This document shows positions 51,884-56,502 of a stretch of DNA of 56,502 nucleotides, one piece after another; positions within the stretch are counted from its first letter, which is position 1, and every line of letters starts with the position of its first letter. The notes below the pieces were generated by a model. The model saw only the letters and a list, made by a program, of their open reading frames with translations, was not told the origin of the DNA and made no database searches. This DNA comes from an uncultured Parabacteroides sp. (lineage in GTDB: Bacteria > Bacteroidota > Bacteroidia > Bacteroidales > Tannerellaceae), in assembly GCA_949298575.1 (NCBI GenBank), contig CASFXH010000013.1, positions 1-56,502 on the forward strand. The letters are read 5' to 3'. The position numbers and the translations under genes were made by a program.

Positions 51884-51947
51884 ACAAAGCGTCTCTTGAG
51901 TTGTTCTTACGATAAGAGGTCATTTTGCCTCGTTTCTTTTTAATTTT

Positions 51948-53039
51948 ATGCTTATGTTCAAGAAAATCTTATCACTTGTCGTCGCTATGATTTCCTTGGT
52001 GCTGGCGCCTCAAGCGGCGAAGGCTTGCACGGGTATTACGTTGTCTACCACCGATAGCGCACGAATCCTTGCCCGTACGATCGAATGGGGTGGGAGCGAC
52101 CTCAATAGTCAATATGTCATTGTCCCTCGCGGCTACGTGCGGAGTTCTTTCCTTCCCGGGGGGGAGACGGACGGAATGCGTTTTACGGCTCGTTATGGCT
52201 ATGTGGGGCTAGCCGTTGAGCAAGAGGAGTTTATCGCGGAGGGGCTCAACGAGGCGGGGCTCTCCGCGGGGTTGTTCTATTTTCCTCGTTATGGGCAATA
52301 CGAGGCGTATGACCCGGAGCGGAAAGCGCGAACCATCGCGGATCTCCAGCTCGTGGCTTGGCTTTTGGGTGAATGCGCGACCCTCGACGAGCTGCGCGAG
52401 GCCATCGCTGGGGTCCATATCGTGCAGATCGATCCGCGGGCTTCGACAGTCCATTGGCGCTTCGCCGATCTTTCGGGGCGCCAACTCGTCTTGGAGATTA
52501 TCGACGGGCAAGCCCATTTTCACGAGAATCCCTTGGGCGTATTGACCAACTCGCCCGATTTCGATTGGCAGATGACGAACCTTAATAATTATGTCAATCT
52601 CTATCCCGGCTCGGCTCAGGCTAGGCAATTGGGTGAAAAGCAGTTGGTCCCTTTCGGGGCGGGTAGCGGATTCTTAGGTTTGCCAGGCGACGTGACGCCT
52701 CCCTCGCGCTTCGTGCGGGCCGCTTTCTATCAAGCCTCGGCGCCCCGTTTCGCCGACGCGGAGCGGACGGTCCTTGAGGCGTTTCATATCTTGAATAATT
52801 TCGATATTCCTATTGGCATCGAGTTCGCGGAGGGTGAGCCCGTCGTCGACCTTCCTAGCGCCACGCAATGGACCTCGGCCACCAACCCGCGTGACCGCAT
52901 GCTTTATTACCGCACGATGCACGATAGCGCCATCCGGCGCATCGATTTGAAGACGATCGATTTCTCTCAAGTCTCCTATCAAGCGCACCCTCTCGACAAG
53001 GAGAAACGGACACCTATCGTCTCCGTCTCCCCGAATTGA
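51948..53039 (+). CDS. Choloylglycine hydrolase-family protein (bile salt hydrolase/penicillin acylase type)
   Basis: This 363-residue Ntn-hydrolase has a signal peptide ending AKA, directly before Cys27, the nucleophile exposed by processing (CTGITLSTTD). Further family residues are Arg in LARTIEWGG, Asp in SPDFDWQ with the NSPxFDWQMTNLNNY core, and Asn/Arg in SRFVRAAF. Family members hydrolyse conjugated bile salts, penicillin V or N-acyl amides. A bile-salt role fits a gut Bacteroidales, but the substrate cannot be told from sequence alone. A second ATG at 51954 is equally possible. It has its own short upstream region with no exact consensus promoter. Confidence 0.88.
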   Translation: MLMFKKILSLVVAMISLVLAPQAAKACTGITLSTTDSARILARTIEWGGSDLNSQYVIVPRGYVRSSFLPGGETDGMRFTARYGYVGLAVEQEEFIAEGLNEAGLSAGLFYFPRYGQYEAYDPERKARTIADLQLVAWLLGECATLDELREAIAGVHIVQIDPRASTVHWRFADLSGRQLVLEIIDGQAHFHENPLGVLTNSPDFDWQMTNLNNYVNLYPGSAQARQLGEKQLVPFGAGSGFLGLPGDVTPPSRFVRAAFYQASAPRFADAERTVLEAFHILNNFDIPIGIEFAEGEPVVDLPSATQWTSATNPRDRMLYYRTMHDSAIRRIDLKTIDFSQVSYQAHPLDKEKRTPIVSVSPN

Positions 53040-53214
53040 GGCGTTTCCCGAAAAAATGAATAGTTGTTTGTCAAGTCTGTGAGTTAAAATACATAAACGG
53101 AGAATGAAGCGGGGAAATACGTGCCAATGGGGAAAATGTGAAAAATCCGACTCTATACATGACGGATAATGTGAAATATCTTGGGTGATACGGGAGGGAT
53201 TATGTGAAAACAGC

Positions 53215-53222
53215 TATATTCG
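53215..53222 (+). promoter_or_regulatory. -7 box before the DUF4143 remnant
   Basis: TATATTCG, 26 bases before the ATG at 53248. Its position disfavours the ATG at 53236. The rest of 53040-53235 shows no gene. Confidence 0.4.
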
Positions 53223-53247
53223 CAGGTAGATTAAAATGATTTGCGAT

Positions 53248-53919
53248 ATGGATAATAAACTGCTGAAAAGGAAGGTCGATGCCGATTTGATTGCTTGGAA
53301 GAATAATCCCGACCGAAAACCTCTTATCATCAAGGGCGCACGTCAGATAGGAAAGACACGTTCTGTAGCCAAGAGCGCAAGAAACCGGGATTATATCGGC
53401 TGCGTGGAATGGCTTGCCGACGCGGGCGTCATCAATATCTGTTACTGTATGAACCAACCGGAACTGCCCCTCAAAGGGAATTACGACCCCAAGCTCTACA
53501 AAATCTATTTCAAGGACACGGGGCTTCTCATCGCGTCGCTCGACGAAGAGGCACAAGAAGATTTGAGGGCAAACAAGAACCTCGGCACCTACAAAGGGGC
53601 TATCTACGAGAACATTGTAGGCGATATGTTGGTGAAGCAGGGATACCGGCTTTTCTATTATAGTCATGACAAGCCAGCCCTTGAAATGGATTTCTTTGTG
53701 AGAGACGCGGATTCGCTTGTCCCGATTGAAGTGAAAGCGAACGACGGGGCGACGGCTTCCCTGAACAACCTCCTGAAGGATGACAAATATCCAGACGTGA
53801 AATACGGCATCAAGCTGGGATATAAGAACATCGGCTTCAATGGCAAGTTTTATACTTTCCCGTATTTCCTGACATTTTTGTTGAGGCGCTTCCTTTCCGA
53901 AAGGAAAAGAATTGTTTAA
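53248..53919 (+). pseudogene. Internally deleted AAA/DUF4143 ATPase
   Basis: The frame is open (223 residues), but the protein joins an AAA N-terminus directly to the DUF4143 C-terminus. Walker A (IIKGARQIGKT) is at about residues 28-38, and six residues later the text reads AKSARNRDYIGCVEWLADAG, which in full-length relatives (about 400 residues) lies some 200 residues further on. Walker B, sensor and arginine-finger regions are missing, so ATPase function should be lost. The DUF4143 end keeps a PD-D/ExK-like core (EMDFFV, then IEVKA). The junction lies near 53360. It could still make a stable remnant. Confidence 0.75.
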
Positions 53920-53940
53920 AATAGGTAAATGATGGAAAGG

Positions 53941-53989
53941 CGCCCCTCGCCGGCGCTGGGAGGATGTCTCCGGGCGAGGACGAGGGGCG
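53941..53989 (-). terminator. GC-rich hairpin after the GH20 gene
   Basis: A 9-bp stem CGCCCCTCG (53941-53949) with CGAGGGGCG (53981-53989) lies ten bases after the GH20 stop codon, with no strong T run. Confidence 0.4.
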
Positions 53990-53998
53990 GGAGAGGAT

Positions 53999-55750
53999 TC
54001 ATCGCCAATCGACCAACGAGGATTGGTAGAAATCCCATCCGAGGAAATCCCAGAGGCGTGCGTGCGTGGCGAGGCGCTCGCGATATTCCTCCCAACCCGT
54101 CTTCTCCACGGCGCTCCACCCTTTCTCCGAGACGCCGGCCAGGCGCGGCAGGAGGAGGAACTGGAGGTCGTCGAAGCTCCGGATGGTCTCACACCAGATG
54201 GCTGCCTCGACACCTGCCACGTGTTGGCTCGCGTCGAGACGCTCGTTGAAGGTCATCGGATCCCAAGCGTACATGTCGGCGATGGTCTGCCGGGCGTAGG
54301 TTTGCAAGCCCAGCGAGAAGCGCCGGTCGGATTGCAGGGAGTCGCGGCTAGCCTCCTTATAGGGGTGGTCGAGGTAGCAGAAGGCGCTGGGCGATAGGAT
54401 GATCTTGGCTTGCTTCTCCAAGCCGAGGCCCATGTCGGCGGCGTTTTTCTTGAACATCTCGGCCATCATCTCGCGGACTTCTTGAGGAATTTCGGCGCGT
54501 GTTTCGGATGCTGTATCCGAGTTGGCGGGGCGGTCGGCGGGATCGGGTTGCTTGTAGTGCACCCAATATTGCATCACGTCGCCCGGCTCCAGGTGAGTCC
54601 GCGCCGATTCTTGCCAGCCGACCACCTTTTTCCCTTTCTCTTTCACCATTTGGCGCGCCTTGTCGACGAAGCGGACGTACTTGTCTTCCGCCAAGCCCCA
54701 CGTCTCGTCTCCCCCGATGTGAATGTAGCTTCCCGGGGTCATTTCGGCCAGTTCCGTGATGACGCGTTCGACGAGGGCCATCGCTTTCGGGTCGTCCACG
54801 TCGAGGGCGCCGATCGCTTGCCCGCTCATGTTGAGGTCGATATTCATCCGCGTGGCGTCGCGCAGGTCAGGGTAGGCCGCGAAGAGGGCCTTGGTGTGTC
54901 CCGGCAGGTCGATCTCGGGGACGATGGTGATGAAACGCTCGGCCGCGTAGGCGACGAGCTCTTGGTATTGCGCTTTCGTGTAGAATCCGACGGGTTTGCC
55001 CTCGTTGTCGAGCGTGCCGCCCACCTCGGTGAGTTTCGGGTAGCCCTCGATCTCGATGCGCCATCCTTCATTGTCGGTCAGGTGCATGTGGAGCACGTTG
55101 AACTTATAGTAGGCGAGGAGGTCGATGACTTGTTTCACCTGATCGACCGTGAAGAAGCAGCGGCAGACGTCGAGCGAGAGTCCTCGCCAAGCGAACCGCG
55201 GCCCATCGGCCACCTGGAGGGCGGGCAGGTAAAGCGTAGCGCCCGGTTGACCCTCGAAATTACCGACCATCAATTGCTTGAGCGACGTGATTCCCCGGAA
55301 GAGCCCTTCCGCGGCCGAGGCTTCGATGAGCACGCCTTCGCGGGTGTCGATCGTGAGGGCGTAGCGCTCGTCGCTCGGGTCGCCATCTTTCGCGCTTACG
55401 CCATAGGCGGTGGGCAACTGGGCGAGCGCGGGGTTCTCACGTGTCGTGAGGGCTAGGAAGATGCCTCCGCCGGGGTTCTCGCTCGTCGGCCCGTCGGCCA
55501 CGCTGAGCCGCAAGCCCGCGTAGCGCTCGGCAAAGTCGGCCAGTTGGAGGGCCATCGTGCGCGTGGCGTCATGTGAGTAGTTGATCACGCTATTGCCTTT
55601 GAGGGCAAAGGAGGCGCCGGCAGTCGGCGCGCTCTGGGTGGGCGCGGGTACGAGGTTGATCGTCCCGGGGCCTCCGCTTTCCGCGCATGCGGTGAGCAGC
55701 CCGAGGCCGCACAGTAAGGCGAACATTCGCCAAATCATTCTTTTTCTCAT
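53999..55750 (-). CDS. GH20 beta-N-acetylhexosaminidase lipoprotein
   Basis: This 583-residue protein has a signal peptide with lipobox LLTAC. An N-terminal GH20b-like domain (residues about 30-165) precedes the catalytic barrel, which begins RFAWRGLSLDVCR. Key residues are visible: HLTDNEGWRIEIEGYP, IVPEIDLPGH and the catalytic Asp-Glu pair in HIGGDETWG. The family removes terminal GlcNAc or GalNAc from glycans with substrate-assisted catalysis. It probably works at the surface on host mucin or peptidoglycan fragments. A -7 box TATCTTTG lies at 55780-55787 (minus). Confidence 0.92.
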   Translation of the reverse strand: MRKRMIWRMFALLCGLGLLTACAESGGPGTINLVPAPTQSAPTAGASFALKGNSVINYSHDATRTMALQLADFAERYAGLRLSVADGPTSENPGGGIFLALTTRENPALAQLPTAYGVSAKDGDPSDERYALTIDTREGVLIEASAAEGLFRGITSLKQLMVGNFEGQPGATLYLPALQVADGPRFAWRGLSLDVCRCFFTVDQVKQVIDLLAYYKFNVLHMHLTDNEGWRIEIEGYPKLTEVGGTLDNEGKPVGFYTKAQYQELVAYAAERFITIVPEIDLPGHTKALFAAYPDLRDATRMNIDLNMSGQAIGALDVDDPKAMALVERVITELAEMTPGSYIHIGGDETWGLAEDKYVRFVDKARQMVKEKGKKVVGWQESARTHLEPGDVMQYWVHYKQPDPADRPANSDTASETRAEIPQEVREMMAEMFKKNAADMGLGLEKQAKIILSPSAFCYLDHPYKEASRDSLQSDRRFSLGLQTYARQTIADMYAWDPMTFNERLDASQHVAGVEAAIWCETIRSFDDLQFLLLPRLAGVSEKGWSAVEKTGWEEYRERLATHARLWDFLGWDFYQSSLVDWR

Positions 55751-55779
55751 GCTTAAAACCGTTTTTGGATTAACAAGGG

Positions 55780-55787
55780 CAAAGATA
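55780..55787 (-). promoter_or_regulatory. -7 box of the GH20 gene
   Basis: TATCTTTG on the minus strand, 30 bases before the ATG at 55750; no clear -33 box. Confidence 0.5.
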
Positions 55788-55867
55788 TGGATTTTTTTGA
55801 CACATCTTCCTCCGCGTTTTTCCCCTTTAACTTCGCGCTTTTCTGTATCATATTAAAATTAGTTTTT

Positions 55868-56502
55868 ATGCGGAGTGAAGTAAGTAAGATGAAGGGAGGG
55901 AGATCCTCTTTGGGGGTGGTAGAGTATATGCGGGAACGGGCTTTATGTAAGCGTCGGATGGGGAAAACCAGTGCCGCGGACGTGTATCGGGCTACGGCCG
56001 CGCAATTCTATCGTTTCTTGGATGGAAGGAAGTGTCGGTTATCGGGGTTGAACGCCACGATGGTCTCCGATTTTCGTGGTTTCCTTCAAAACAAGGGCTT
56101 GAAGACCAATACGGTCAATAGCTACCTGAGTAGCCTGAGGACCGTTTACCACGAGGCGTGCCATGAGGGCTTGGTGCGTGTTCGCGAGTCGCCTTTCGAG
56201 GGGATGAAGCTCCGGCGGGAGATCACGAGGAAACGGGCCATGTTTCCTGGCGTGCGGCATGCCGTTCGTGGATGTGGTCCACCTGACGCGGGAGAATATT
56301 CAAGGCAATGTCTTGGTCTACCAAAGGCACAAGACGAGTGTCCAGATCCGCGTGGAGTTGACGAGCGGGATGCGGGCGATCCTCCGGAAATATGTCGATC
56401 CGGATAGCCCGTACCTTTTCCCCTACCTTTCCGAGAGGTCTACGCCTACCTATTATAAATATTGCTTGCGGAAATACAACGCCCATTTGAAGGCGATCGG
56501 CC
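55868..56502 (+). pseudogene. Broken tyrosine recombinase, cut by the window end
   Basis: From the ATG at 55868 the frame gives a SAM-like N-terminal domain (YRATAAQFYRFLDGRK, LKTNTVNSYLSSLRTVYHEA), then runs to ITRKRAM near 56240. The catalytic part continues in another frame as CGMPFVDVVHLTRENIQG and VYQRHKTSVQ up to the window end. Compared with the intact recombinase at 23285-24265, about 30 residues around the start of the catalytic domain are missing at the frame change, so this is a deletion plus frameshift and not a single-base error. The C-terminal catalytic residues lie outside the window. Confidence 0.8.

Overview
The window is a bacterial chromosome segment from the Bacteroidales, most plausibly Tannerellaceae/Parabacteroides-like; genus and species cannot be fixed from sequence alone. 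The evidence is many promoters of the Bacteroidetes form TTTG-N19/20-TAnnTTTG (-7 variants TATCTTCG, TACCTTTG), a FimA/Mfa1-type fimbrillin locus, an ArgF with Pro90 (the succinylornithine type), an XRE-cupin/acyl-CoA ligase pair joined to proBA, and tyrosine recombinases of the Bacteroidetes GMxFVD class. Central housekeeping genes (about 30-43 kb) are visibly GC-rich, while much of the fimbrial locus (6.5-20 kb) is AT-richer.

Layout. 1-3.1 kb: a secreted beta-helix-like protein, a membrane acyltransferase and a HicAB toxin-antitoxin pair. 3.3-22.9 kb: a large fimbrial operon on the + strand. It runs DUF3575 protein, DUF3868/OmpA/TPR lipoprotein, FimB/Mfa2-like protein with an Asp-Pro linker, major fimbrillin candidate, intercistronic hairpin, two large lipoproteins with lectin-like C-termini, two accessory lipoproteins, a 1570-residue secreted adhesin with a type IX secretion-like C-terminal domain, and two more fimbrillin-like lipoproteins. 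A terminator follows. Related palindromic repeats lie on both sides of the locus. A tyrosine recombinase behind a seven-codon leader ORF and a convergent AraC regulator close the region.

25.7-35.5 kb: proline and arginine synthesis (proC; XRE-cupin, acyl-CoA ligase, proB, proA; argF), a Tat/lipoprotein of the DUF4434 family and a membrane-anchored MutS-like ATPase. 35.5-44.3 kb, mostly - strand: M48 protease, outer-membrane beta-barrel receptor, uracil-DNA-glycosylase-like protein with a conserved unknown, HigBA, and an nhaD-kinase-murQ operon that looks like peptidoglycan amino-sugar salvage. 44.4-47.7 kb: FKBP isomerase, MarR regulator, M28 peptidase, a 52-residue ORF and a HAD phosphatase. 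47.9-53.0 kb: sigma-54 activator and histidine kinase followed by an Nramp transporter, then a choloylglycine-hydrolase-family enzyme. 53.2-56.5 kb: an internally deleted DUF4143 ATPase, a GH20 hexosaminidase and a second tyrosine recombinase, broken and running off the window.

The most unusual non-coding features are two arrays of four 22-bp units, each carrying a CCT-N4-AGG-like palindrome (25454-25541 upstream of proC; 40975-41062 upstream of higBA), and an array of about six 42-bp units (32367-32646) upstream of the argF promoter. No rRNA, tRNA, complete insertion sequence or CRISPR array was seen.
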